Source of the DNA: an uncultured Leucobacter sp.
GTDB lineage: Bacteria; Actinomycetota; Actinomycetes; Actinomycetales; Microbacteriaceae
Direction of reading: 5' to 3'
DNA length: 64,000 bases
NCBI GenBank assembly: GCA_937967375.1
Contig: CALCJF010000008.1
Location: 62,001 to 126,000, forward strand
Shown: one piece after another, positions 33,056 to 40,912 of the stretch
Layout: every line of letters starts with the position of its first letter
Position numbering within the stretch: the stretch's first letter is position 1
Translations under genes and position numbers: made by a program
The notes under the pieces: generated by a model
Told to the model about the DNA's origin: nothing
What the model saw: only the letters and a program-made list of their open reading frames with translations
The model's database searches: none

Positions 33056-34378
33056 CTATGAGGGCTTCGCGCTCTTCGCCATGTAGTCGAGCGTGCCCCA
33101 GATCGTGTCGTAGAGCGCGGCGTCTGCTTGGCTCGTACAGCGAGGCTCGGGCCTCACCACCTCAAGCTTGCCATCATCCGTCTTCAGCAGGCCCCACACA
33201 TTGGGCTCGCGAGCCGCAGCGCAGGCATCTGAAAAACCGGCGGCAACCGGGATCGAGTCGAACGTCGCACGGGTGTTGCCATCAAACAGCGTATAGGGAG
33301 TGCTTCCACCGAGCTTCTCGGAGACCTGCACGGTCAGACCCCACTGCTCGATCGGCAGAGGCCAGGTGCTACCCGGATCGACCACGGGCACAGCGTCGGG
33401 CTCGGGTGCCGGCTCTTCGCTCGGCGCCGGGGTTTCGGTCTCAGCGGGGGCTTCTGTCGTCGGCTGCGAGGTAGCCGGCGGGTTCTCGGTCGTTGCAGGT
33501 GTGTCACTGCCGCGCACCCCGTTCACCACAAAGATCGAAGCGATGATCGCCACCACGACCCCGCCACCGACGATCAGCCAAGGCAGCGCCTTACGCCCGC
33601 GGTTCTCACTCCCAGTAACCGAGATGCGTTCGTAGTCAGACTCGGGCTCCACCTCAGCATCACTTGCGAGCTCGGGGGCAAGAAGGGCAAAAGGATCAGT
33701 ATCGGCATCAGACTGACTCGGGCGCGTAGCCGCGGCAGGCGGGAATGCAGCCGCTACCGGAGTGGTCGCGGCCGTCGCTGGGGATGTTGTTCCTGCTGTC
33801 GCGGCCGCTGCAGCAACAGCCGAGGCGGCCGCTGCGCTTGCCACGGGGGCTTTCACCTGACCGGTTTCTGCCGATGACAGCACATCGAAAGGCTGCGTCG
33901 GGGCCGGCTCGTCGTACTGGCTAGAGGTCTGCTCCGGCTGCGAGACCGGCTGGGCCGGTTCTGCCTGAAACACCGGGGGCAGGTCGCGCCGCTCGCGAGG
34001 CTCAGGCGAAAAGCCTGGCAGGATCAGGGGCACGAGCTGCTCGTTGTCTGTGGCAAAAGCCTGTGACCACGGTTGTTCGTCGGGCTTTGCCTGCTGGGTC
34101 GATGACGAGGCGGCGCTCTCGGTCGACGCACTGCGCGCGGGTTCCGAGCTGGCCGAGGGCACAGCTGCCCCAGCAGCAGCGGAATCCGAGGCTGGCTCAC
34201 CCATGCTCATCAGCTCATCGAAGCTGGGCACCCCGCGGCGCTGAGGCGCAGGTGCGGTCGGGGACGCTGCGGTCGGCGCGGCCGATTCGGCGTCTGAACC
34301 TTCTGGTTCTTGGCCCTGATCCGCTTCGCCACCTACGGTCGCGGAGTCGAGAAATGCGCGCAATTCATCGTCATTCAC
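33056..34378 (-). CDS. Low-complexity single-pass membrane protein of unknown function
   Basis: A 440-aa protein I do not recognise. Residues 1-260 are a disordered acidic, Ala/Pro/Ser-rich cytoplasmic region, with an early MNDDELRAFLDSA helix and a second short motif PSFDELMSMG. A membrane helix lies at about 265-288 (ALPWLIVGGGVVVAIIASIFVVN), then a Pro/Thr/Glu-rich stalk, and a small extracytoplasmic domain of about 100 residues with two Cys (SDACAAA, PRCTSQ) likely disulfide-bonded. GTG 34378 is preceded at 6 nt by TAGTCT (minus strand 34385-34390), the leaderless signature. Confidence 0.75.
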   Translation of the reverse strand: MNDDELRAFLDSATVGGEADQGQEPEGSDAESAAPTAASPTAPAPQRRGVPSFDELMSMGEPASDSAAAGAAVPSASSEPARSASTESAASSSTQQAKPDEQPWSQAFATDNEQLVPLILPGFSPEPRERRDLPPVFQAEPAQPVSQPEQTSSQYDEPAPTQPFDVLSSAETGQVKAPVASAAAASAVAAAAATAGTTSPATAATTPVAAAFPPAAATRPSQSDADTDPFALLAPELASDAEVEPESDYERISVTGSENRGRKALPWLIVGGGVVVAIIASIFVVNGVRGSDTPATTENPPATSQPTTEAPAETETPAPSEEPAPEPDAVPVVDPGSTWPLPIEQWGLTVQVSEKLGGSTPYTLFDGNTRATFDSIPVAAGFSDACAAAREPNVWGLLKTDDGKLEVVRPEPRCTSQADAALYDTIWGTLDYMAKSAKPS

Positions 34379-34440
34379 CCTGACAGACTACAGAATTTCA
34401 GCCCCAACTCCCGCCTCGAACTAGCGAATTGCCCGAATCG

Positions 34441-34890
34441 TCACGCTTCGAGGTGCTGCTTCAGCCACAGATTTCGCTGCACGATGAGCCGCTTCATGTA
34501 GCGCTCAAGCACCACTCGCTCAGCGATTTTGCCAAGAAAACCACAGGGGGCTTCGAACTCGATGCGATCGGTCATGCGGGTCTGCCGACCTGAAACCTCG
34601 AAACGGTGCTCGTGCCACCATCGCGCGAATGGCCCCCGCGTTTGTTCATCGACGAACCGGATCGGGCTCTCGTATTCGCTGATCACCGAAGTCATGCGCA
34701 GTGGCACCCCGAAATGGCGAGCCTGCCAGGTAACCGACTCGCCTGGCCCGATCTCACCGCTTGTCACCCCGGCGACCGCCCGCTCAGCAGAAGGCCCCAT
34801 CGACTTGGTGTGAGCGTCGATCGAAAGGCTCAGCGAGAAACACCGTTCAATCGGCGCATCGATCAGCGTTTCAACCAGCAACTTCGGCAT
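34441..34890 (-). CDS. SRPBCC superfamily (START-like) protein
   Basis: A 149-aa single-domain protein with the helix-grip fold of polyketide cyclase/SRPBCC proteins: LVETLIDAPIERCFSLSLSIDAH at the start, GPGESVTWQARHFGVPLRMTSVI in the middle, MTDRIEFEAPCGFLGKIAERVVLERYM before the long C-terminal helix. It probably binds a hydrophobic ligand; function unknown. It may be co-transcribed with the DUF1345 gene 3 bp upstream. Confidence 0.85.
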   Translation of the reverse strand: MPKLLVETLIDAPIERCFSLSLSIDAHTKSMGPSAERAVAGVTSGEIGPGESVTWQARHFGVPLRMTSVISEYESPIRFVDEQTRGPFARWWHEHRFEVSGRQTRMTDRIEFEAPCGFLGKIAERVVLERYMKRLIVQRNLWLKQHLEA

Positions 34891-34893
34891 GCC

Positions 34894-35592
34894 TCAACCG
34901 ATGTTCGTGATCAGGTTGATGACCGTCGCAATGATGCCCGCCCCGAACAGATAGGCGAGCAGAGTTTGTGCGATCACGATGCGCCTGATCACATTGCTCG
35001 TCACGTTCGTGTCGGCGACCTGGTAGGTCATGCCGAGCCCGAGCGAGAAGTAGGCGAAATCCGTGTACTCCGGCGGCTCCTGCTGGTTGAAATCGATACC
35101 GACTGCGCCGGCCTCGTAGTACGCCTTCGCGTAATGCAACAGATAGTTCACCTGGATCAACAGCCAGGACGACGCGACGCTGAGCACCGCGATGCCCGCG
35201 AGCAGATATGACTCGGGCCCGCTCGTGCGCTGTGCCTGTACGGCCACCACGAGCACAGCGGCGAGACTCGCGACGCTACCAATCGTGGCAACGATCCTAG
35301 CCACTCGACGACCGGGATCCTCAACCGTTGCGTGCGCTCGTGTTGCCTCGGCATCCATGCCCCACACCTCGAGAAGCACCCATGTCGACGTAATCAACGC
35401 CAGCACCGCCCATCCGGCGAGCAGCCCTGCCGCAAGCCCGAGCACAGGCCCCGTCGCGCCTGCTGCGAGGGCACCACCGAGCACGGCGATGATCCAACGA
35501 AGCCGAACACGACCCCGTGCCGCGCGGTCGCTACGCCCCCTGGCATCACTCACACGGCTGCCCTCGCCCTCGGATCGTTCGCCACCGCTCAT
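34894..35592 (-). CDS. DUF1345 family integral membrane protein
   Basis: A 232-aa membrane protein with an N-terminal charged tail and five hydrophobic segments. The C-terminal half carries the family pattern TDFAYFSLGLGMTYQVADTNVTSNVIRR followed by QTLLAYLFGAGIIATVINL. The function of DUF1345 is unknown. ATGA overlap couples it to the 75-aa gene upstream, and it precedes the SRPBCC gene closely. Confidence 0.85.
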   Translation of the reverse strand: MSGGERSEGEGSRVSDARGRSDRAARGRVRLRWIIAVLGGALAAGATGPVLGLAAGLLAGWAVLALITSTWVLLEVWGMDAEATRAHATVEDPGRRVARIVATIGSVASLAAVLVVAVQAQRTSGPESYLLAGIAVLSVASSWLLIQVNYLLHYAKAYYEAGAVGIDFNQQEPPEYTDFAYFSLGLGMTYQVADTNVTSNVIRRIVIAQTLLAYLFGAGIIATVINLITNIG

Positions 35593-35816
35593 CGCGCCGA
35601 GGCCCCACGCTCGTTGCCGCGCTTGTAATTTCCCGTTGCCCTCGCGAGGAGTTGCTGATCCCTCGCAGCATCGCTGCCCAGCTGGGCCGTCAGCTTTCGC
35701 GCTGCCGCACCCCTGATCGTCACGATAGAGCGACCGTCTCGAACGACGCGCACTTCACCAGCGCTCGTGATTCGATACGAAAAAGGGTGCTCGCGAAGGC
35801 CCGCTGGAAGCTCCAT
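35589..35816 (-). CDS. Small conserved-looking hypothetical protein
   Basis: 75 aa, soluble, basic C-terminus: GLREHPFSYRITSAGEVRVVRDGRSIVT suggests a small beta-sheet part, and LLARATGNYKRGNER a helical end. I recognise the shape of a widespread short bacterial hypothetical family but cannot name a function. It is ATGA-coupled to the DUF1345 gene. Confidence 0.7.
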   Translation of the reverse strand: MELPAGLREHPFSYRITSAGEVRVVRDGRSIVTIRGAAARKLTAQLGSDAARDQQLLARATGNYKRGNERGASAR

Positions 35817-35849
35817 TTCAGGCCCCCGCCTCGTCGTTCGGCCGCTCGC

Positions 35850-36059
35850 TCACGCGCCGTCGTGCTCCGCCCGAAACACATGCACGAGCGCGTTCGCGTG
35901 CCCGTGACCCATGCCTTGATCCTTTAAAAACTGCACCTGATCCATGTGTTTCTGCCCGGCCACCGAGCGCAGCTCGAGGATCCACTCGTCGATCGATTTG
36001 CCGTACTTCGCCTCAATCGATGGAAAGTACGATTTCGGGCCCTTCACTTGCTCTGCCAC
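35850..36059 (-). CDS. DUF4287 domain protein
   Basis: 69 aa, consisting of a single DUF4287 domain: KSYFPSIEAKYGKSIDEWI followed by HMDQVQFLKDQGMGHGHANALV, a small helical fold with unknown function often found with DUF5655 or alone. It starts at GTG 36059 with AAGGAGG about 5 nt upstream. It lies between short single-domain genes on the same strand. Confidence 0.85.
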   Translation of the reverse strand: MAEQVKGPKSYFPSIEAKYGKSIDEWILELRSVAGQKHMDQVQFLKDQGMGHGHANALVHVFRAEHDGA

Positions 36060-36085
36060 GGTTGCCTCCTTTGGCGACGGTGCAC

Positions 36086-36634
36086 TCAGCTTATTGCTGC
36101 TGGGCGATCGACCACCAGGCCGTACACGTTCGTGTCGAAGCGCTTCTCGCCCAACGGTGTTGCACTTCGCAGCACGCCCTCGTGAGCGAAACCAAGCCGT
36201 TTCGCGACCGCACCGCTGCGATCATTGTGCGCCGCTGTGTACAGCTCAAAACGCCGAACCCCGAGGCTGGTCTTGCCGTGATCGATGAGCGCCTGGCACG
36301 CGCGCGTCACCACTCCCCTGCCCTCGAAATCCTCGTCGAGCCAGTAGCCGAGTTCGGCCGAGCTGTTGTAGACGTTGATGCGCATCTCGATGTTGCCGAT
36401 CAGCCGGTCACCAGCATAGATATTGCAGGGCACCGCGGTGCCCTGGACGAACATCTGCAACCGTTCACCAATGTGCGCCCGCAAGGTCTCAGCGTTCTGA
36501 TCCGCAAGGGCCCACTGTTCCCACCGCCGCAGACGCGCGAGATTCTTGTTGATCAGAGCTAGCAGTTGGTCGGCCGAGTCGAGCGTGCGCAGCCCGAGCG
36601 AGAAGCCGTCGCCGAGGTCGTGGGTGAAAAACAT
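36086..36634 (-). CDS. GNAT family acetyltransferase, RimJ/RimL-like
   Basis: An acetyl-CoA-dependent N-acetyltransferase, 182 aa. It has the RimL-type pattern: LRTLDSADQLLALINKNLARLRRWEQWA at the N-terminus, NIEMRINVYNSSAELGYWLDEDFEGRGVVTRACQALIDHG around the acetyl-CoA-binding loop, and HNDRSGAVAKRLGFAHEGVLR. The substrate could be a ribosomal protein N-terminus or a small molecule. It lies 9 bp after the PhnA-like gene, so the two are probably co-transcribed. Confidence 0.9.
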   Translation of the reverse strand: MFFTHDLGDGFSLGLRTLDSADQLLALINKNLARLRRWEQWALADQNAETLRAHIGERLQMFVQGTAVPCNIYAGDRLIGNIEMRINVYNSSAELGYWLDEDFEGRGVVTRACQALIDHGKTSLGVRRFELYTAAHNDRSGAVAKRLGFAHEGVLRSATPLGEKRFDTNVYGLVVDRPAAIS

Positions 36635-36643
36635 GCTCGGCTG

Positions 36644-37024
36644 CTACACCTTCTTGACGACGCTGGATTTTAGCTGCATCTTGCCGAAACCTGGCACCTT
36701 CGCGTCGATGTCGTGATCGCCGGCACCCTCGATGAGGCGAATTCCAGCGACCTTCGTGCCGATCTTGATGGTGCCGCCACCGCCACCAGACACCTTGACT
36801 GTCTTCACGAGCGTGACGGTATCGCCGTCGGTAAGCGGGTTTCCGACTGCATCGCGAACGACCTGGGCTCCATCTCCCGGCTGCTCGTCAGTCTGGCCAT
36901 TCGCCGCCCACTCATGCCCGCACATCGGGCACACAAGCAGCGCACCCATCTCGTAGGCATATTCGCTCGCGCACTCGGGGCACGGGGGCAGCTGCGTCTC
37001 GTCTGGCAGCGAAGATTCGGTCAC
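36644..37024 (-). CDS. PhnA/YjdM family zinc-ribbon protein
   Basis: 126 aa. An N-terminal zinc ribbon with CPEC and CPMC pairs (LPPCPECASEYAYEMGALLVCPMCGHEW) is followed by an SH3-like C-terminal domain, DAVGNPLTDGDTVTLVKTVKVSG to MQLKSSVVKKV. Family members are named alkylphosphonate utilisation protein, but a phosphonate role is not established for them. It starts at GTG 37024 with AGAGGA close upstream. Confidence 0.92.
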   Translation of the reverse strand: MTESSLPDETQLPPCPECASEYAYEMGALLVCPMCGHEWAANGQTDEQPGDGAQVVRDAVGNPLTDGDTVTLVKTVKVSGGGGGTIKIGTKVAGIRLIEGAGDHDIDAKVPGFGKMQLKSSVVKKV

Positions 37025-37125
37025 GAGGATCCTCTCGCAGTAATTCTTGCCTCACAATTTCCGAGGCTTGCACGCCCAGACTATCTCAGCGGCTCAGCCG
37101 CCCGGTCGAGAGCCGGGGCCACCCG

Positions 37126-37923
37126 CTACCCCAGCAGAAACGCGCGCAGGGCAGAGATAACTTCTTCGGGTTTCTCCGAGTGCACCCAGTGCCCGGCGTC
37201 GCGAACCGTCATTCGTCGCGTCTTCGGAAACAGCGCCCGCATCACCGGGGCGTCCTCGTCGGTGACATAGTTCGAACGGTCACCGCGAATCCACAGCACC
37301 GGCCCGCCGAATGCGGCACCTGGCGCATCAGGAAAGCCCATGATGGTTTCAAGCTCTCCGTAAAGCAGATCGAGGTTCGGCTCCCAAGTGAAGCCACCGT
37401 CTCGGTGCTTCAGGTTCTGCAACAGAAAACTTCGCACCGTGTCGTTTGGCACGGCTGTGGCGAGCGCCTCGTCGATATCAGAACGCCGCTCAAGCTCTGG
37501 GAGATCCAACGCCGCAAGCGACCCGAGCAGGTGCTGAAACTCACCCCTCGAACCGCCAGAAGATACCGGCGAGATGTCTACGACCACGAGGCGGCGCACC
37601 AGCTCGGGGTGGCGCAGCGCAAGCACCATCGCGACCTTGCCCCCCATCGAATGCCCAACCACGTCAACAGGCCCCGACCCCGCGAAGCCCTCGCGCAGGT
37701 GCGCCGCGACGAGATCAGCCATCTGGGCATAATCGAAGTGCTCGGTCCATGCCGATCGTCCGTGGTTCGGCAGGTCGACCATCAGGCTCTGCGCCTCGGG
37801 TTCGAGGCCAGCCGCGATCCTCGTGAAGTTGCGCCCGCGCCCGAACAGGCCGTGCAAGAAGACGACACGGGTCGCGGCGGACTCATCACCGACGAGCGTG
37901 GAGTGCAGCTGAAAAGAGGTCAC
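37126..37923 (-). CDS. Alpha/beta-hydrolase (YbfF-like esterase)
   Basis: 265 aa, soluble. It has the oxyanion strand VVFLHGLFGRGRNF, the acidic DLPNHGRS segment, the nucleophile elbow VVGHSMGGKVAM, a helical cap (about 135-200), and the catalytic His in RDAGHWVHSEKPEEV. Closest in layout to YbfF-type acyl-CoA/ester hydrolases. TAGCGT on the minus strand (37930-37935) ends 6 nt before GTG 37923, so it is leaderless. Substrate unknown. Confidence 0.9.
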   Translation of the reverse strand: MTSFQLHSTLVGDESAATRVVFLHGLFGRGRNFTRIAAGLEPEAQSLMVDLPNHGRSAWTEHFDYAQMADLVAAHLREGFAGSGPVDVVGHSMGGKVAMVLALRHPELVRRLVVVDISPVSSGGSRGEFQHLLGSLAALDLPELERRSDIDEALATAVPNDTVRSFLLQNLKHRDGGFTWEPNLDLLYGELETIMGFPDAPGAAFGGPVLWIRGDRSNYVTDEDAPVMRALFPKTRRMTVRDAGHWVHSEKPEEVISALRAFLLG

Positions 37924-38031
37924 CCTGACACGCTATCGCGTCTTATGAGACACACGCATTGCCCGGCCATCTTCGGTGTGGTATTCAGGAACCACCAGCG
38001 CATGCTGGCGGCTTTGCACCAGGGGGAATTC

Positions 38032-38757
38032 ATGAACCGAACAGCAGGCGTTTTGCCGATTCAGGCCGCCCGGCCACGCACACGATTCGCCCGGCTCGGG
38101 CTGGCGCTGGCTGCGAGCGCCGCACTCTTGCTCACGGCTTGCGCAAGCCCGTCTACGACACCCGCGGCCTCGCACGCGGGAATCTGGGGAGATGCGACCG
38201 GCGCCGGTACCCCATATCTCGAGCTTGACGACGACGGCAAGCTCTCGGGCACCGACGGCTGCAATCGTCTGATGGGCACTTGGAAGGCCACCGGCAACGA
38301 CATTACGTTCAGTGGGCTCGCGTCAACACGCATGGCCTGTGAGGGGGTCGATACCTGGCTCTCTGGGGCAGTTTCAGCGAAGGTCACCGATACGACCATG
38401 ACGGTGATCGGTGCTGACGGCTCTGAAATCGGTGCGCTTGACCGTGCGGCGACAGACGACGCACCCGAGAGCGAAGAGTTTCTCGGCACCTGGGGGCCAG
38501 ATGACGCCTCACAGCCTCATCTCGTAATCAGCGCAGACGGTCGTTTCACGGGCAGCGACGGGTGCAACACGCTCGCGGGCAGCTGGACCCTTGACGGTGA
38601 GACGCTGCAGTTCGGCCAGGCGGTGAGCACGCTCAAGGCCTGCCCTGGCGTAACGACAACGCTTGGCACCCTTGCCGCCGCAACGGTCGACGACGACTCG
38701 CTCACCGTGCTCGACGCCGCGGGAGCCACCATCGCAACGCTGAATCGAACCGACTGA
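38032..38757 (+). CDS. Lipoprotein with two META (HslJ-like) domains
   Basis: 241 aa. A signal peptide with lipobox (LALAASAALLLTACAS, Cys about 36) leads into two tandem META domains: GIWGDATGAGTPYLELDDDGKLSGTDGCNRLMG (about 50-135) and GTWGPDDASQPHLVISADGRFTGSDGCNTLAG (about 150-241). Each has the hallmark GxDGCN and a later Cys (MACEG, KACPG). An AGGGGG site lies 6 nt before ATG 38032. Domain function is unknown; HslJ is linked to stress and novobiocin tolerance in E. coli. Confidence 0.92.
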   Translation: MNRTAGVLPIQAARPRTRFARLGLALAASAALLLTACASPSTTPAASHAGIWGDATGAGTPYLELDDDGKLSGTDGCNRLMGTWKATGNDITFSGLASTRMACEGVDTWLSGAVSAKVTDTTMTVIGADGSEIGALDRAATDDAPESEEFLGTWGPDDASQPHLVISADGRFTGSDGCNTLAGSWTLDGETLQFGQAVSTLKACPGVTTTLGTLAAATVDDDSLTVLDAAGATIATLNRTD

Positions 38758-38774
38758 CCGGGCGCCCGAGTCGT

Positions 38775-39536
38775 CTACGCCGCGTCCCAGAGCGCGCGGT
38801 AGTAGGCGATTCGGCGGGCATCCGGGGCTACTCCGTAGGCATCCCAGAAGTCGGCCTCGTCGTAGTCGACAAAGTTCCATTCGAGAGAGAGCGTCATCAC
38901 GGCGAGGTCGGCCCAGCAGTCGGCGGTGCCGAGTCGGGCGAGATCGACATGGGCCAGAAAGCTGCCGTCGTCAGCGATCAGAGTGTTCGGGGCGCAAGGA
39001 TCTCCCTGACAGACGACGAGTCTGTCAACGGATGGCTGCTCGCCAATCGCAGCAAACGCCTGCGGCGTGATGCGGTCGGCGCGCACGCGATGTTCGACTC
39101 CCCAGTCATATGGGCAGTCGTCGACCGGCAGCTCGTGCAGTTTGCGCAAGCCATCGCCGAGGGCTCGAAGCGCGATGCGCGGCTCTTTCTTCCATTGCTC
39201 GTCGACCGCCGACCTTCCCGGCAACGCTTTGGTCATCAACGCTTCCTGCCCACCGCCGGCCTCGAGCGCGACGACTTCGGGTGCCGGGTGTTTGCCCGCG
39301 ATCCAACGTAGCCGCCCGGCCTCGTCTGCAAGCGATTCACCCGAGCCCGCCGGGTTGTGCTTCAGAAAGAACGAGGGCTCGCGGTCGCTGCCGACAACCG
39401 AGAAAGTGAGCCCACCGGCCCCGTTCAGCCAGACGGGCCGAAGCACCGCGTCGCGCATCCCCTGCGATTCGAGCAGGTCGAGCACGATGCGCGGCACGAC
39501 GATCGGCCCTGTTGGTGGGCCGGCGAGATCAGACAT
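38775..39536 (-). CDS. Aminoglycoside 3'-phosphotransferase-like kinase
   Basis: 253 aa, APH(3') family fold: PSFFLKHNP (ATP-binding Lys), DEAGRLRWIAG, catalytic loop VVCQGDPCAPNTLI and the metal-binding HVDLARLGTADCWADLAV. In the catalytic HGD motif the His is Gln (QGD), while the catalytic Asp and the later Asn and Asp remain. The TACGCT hexamer (minus strand 39543-39548) ends 6 nt before the ATG. It may be a true resistance enzyme or a kinase for another small molecule; resistance cannot be claimed from the sequence. Confidence 0.85.
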   Translation of the reverse strand: MSDLAGPPTGPIVVPRIVLDLLESQGMRDAVLRPVWLNGAGGLTFSVVGSDREPSFFLKHNPAGSGESLADEAGRLRWIAGKHPAPEVVALEAGGGQEALMTKALPGRSAVDEQWKKEPRIALRALGDGLRKLHELPVDDCPYDWGVEHRVRADRITPQAFAAIGEQPSVDRLVVCQGDPCAPNTLIADDGSFLAHVDLARLGTADCWADLAVMTLSLEWNFVDYDEADFWDAYGVAPDARRIAYYRALWDAA

Positions 39537-39607
39537 GCCTGCAGCGTATCGCGAGGGCTAAGCGAAATACACGGAGCCATGCGCTTCAAGCCGAGTAGGC
39601 TGACAGC

Positions 39608-40072
39608 ATGACCGTGCGAATGGACAACATCGGCATTGTGGTCGAGGATCTCGCCCCTGCGATCGCCTTCTTCGAGGAGCTCGGTCTCGAACTCGAAGGC
39701 AGGGCCGAGGTTGCGGGCGACTGGGCCGGGCGCGTCACCGGGCTCGGATCTCAGCGCGTCGAGATCGCGATGCTGCGGACTCCCGACGGGCACAGCCGCA
39801 TTGAGCTCTCGCGTTTCATCGAGCCCGCGATCGCCGAGGATCATCGGACCGCGCCGGTAAACGCGCTCGGATACCTGCGCGTCATGTTCGAGGTAGACGA
39901 CCTCGATGCCACCCTTGAGCGGCTTGCACGGCATGGCGCCGAGCTCGTCAGCACCGAGGTGGTCGACTACGAACAGGTCTATCGGCTCTGCTACGTTCGA
40001 GGCCCCGAGGGAATCCTCGTCGGTCTGGCACAGTCGCTCGACGCGAGCGAGACCACCGGCTCGCAGTCTTGA
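39608..40072 (+). CDS. VOC (glyoxalase/bleomycin-resistance fold) protein
   Basis: 154 aa with two beta-alpha-beta-beta-beta modules: MDNIGIVVEDLAPAIAFFEELGLELEG and YLRVMFEVDDLDATLERLARHGAELV. Metal-ligand-like His and Glu occur in the first strand region and in RIELSRF. It is leaderless: TAGGCT at 39596-39601 ends 6 nt before the ATG. The enzymatic role is unknown. Confidence 0.88.
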   Translation: MTVRMDNIGIVVEDLAPAIAFFEELGLELEGRAEVAGDWAGRVTGLGSQRVEIAMLRTPDGHSRIELSRFIEPAIAEDHRTAPVNALGYLRVMFEVDDLDATLERLARHGAELVSTEVVDYEQVYRLCYVRGPEGILVGLAQSLDASETTGSQS

Positions 40073-40134
40073 GCAGCTTGATATCTCGAGCAGACTGGCG
40101 CCGCGAGTGCTCGTTCTAGCGAGCCATCGGCGCG

Positions 40135-40515
40135 CTACGCATCTTCTTCGGTGTCGTCTTCACCATCACCGTCGTCGAGGCGTGCTTCGAGCGCGGCAAT
40201 TTCGCCTCGCACCGCCTCGATCATCTCGGGGTCGTCTTCGCAGAGTTCGCGAAAATCTGAATCCTCTTCGAGCATTTCAGAGAGCAGCTCGATGCCGCGC
40301 TCCAGGTGATCGTCGAGGCGCTCAAGATCTCCAGGCCAGATGTAACCGCGCCCGAGCACCGCAAGCAGATAGCACGCCGCCCTGATCTTGTCGTAATCGT
40401 CGTCATACTCAAATGCGGCATCAACCCGGGCGTCTACGTTGATCCCCGCGAAGAATTCGCCGAACCAGTCAGCCGCACCGTCGCTGTCCCACGGATTGCT
40501 TCCCCATGCTCCCAT
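40135..40515 (-). CDS. DUF4259 family protein
   Basis: 126 aa from ATG 40515, where GAGGGG lies 8 nt upstream; an upstream ATG is less likely because the family begins MGAWGSNPWDSDGAADW. The C-terminal third is strongly acidic. DUF4259 proteins are cytosolic, of unknown function, and often appear in immunity-like or accessory positions. No toxin partner is adjacent here. Confidence 0.88.
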   Translation of the reverse strand: MGAWGSNPWDSDGAADWFGEFFAGINVDARVDAAFEYDDDYDKIRAACYLLAVLGRGYIWPGDLERLDDHLERGIELLSEMLEEDSDFRELCEDDPEMIEAVRGEIAALEARLDDGDGEDDTEEDA

Positions 40516-40720
40516 TGTGTCGCCCCTCATTCCCGGTTTCACCCGAGTTCGCCGTTCCAGCTCTCAGCATATTGCGAGTCACTTCGAAAGCCGAGCGTCA
40601 CAGAAACGTGCGAACGCAACCGTGACGAGGCGTGACACTCGCGCCCTTCTATGACGCTCAGCAAAGGATCACCATGGCCGGGCGGTAGAGCGCACTGCGA
40701 GGTGCGCAAGTATCGTAGGC

Positions 40721-40870
40721 GTGCCCCTCACCACCCCGACTCTCGCAACCGAGCGGCTGCGGCCCTTCCGAGACGACGACGGTGATGGCGAGGTGTCGGA
40801 TTCCTGGGTCTACGGACTCCTGCGCCGAGAGTGGGAGACCGACACGAAGCTCGTCTCAACCTCAGCTTGA
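40721..40870 (+). pseudogene. GNAT acetyltransferase remnant with a large internal deletion
   Basis: A 49-codon frame from GTG 40721. Residues 1-18 (PLTTPTLATERLRPF) match the start of RimJ/RimL-type acetyltransferases, and residues 24-38 (EVSDSWVYGLLRREWE) match their extreme C-terminus, but the roughly 120-130 residues between, including the acetyl-CoA-binding core, are missing. The two ends are joined in frame. A tail TDTKLVSTSA follows. TATCGT lies just upstream. It is most simply a decayed gene; it cannot be an active acetyltransferase. Confidence 0.75.
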
Positions 40871-40912
40871 ATCAGGACATGGCGCTCAGCGCCCTGACCG
40901 GTGAGCCAACGC

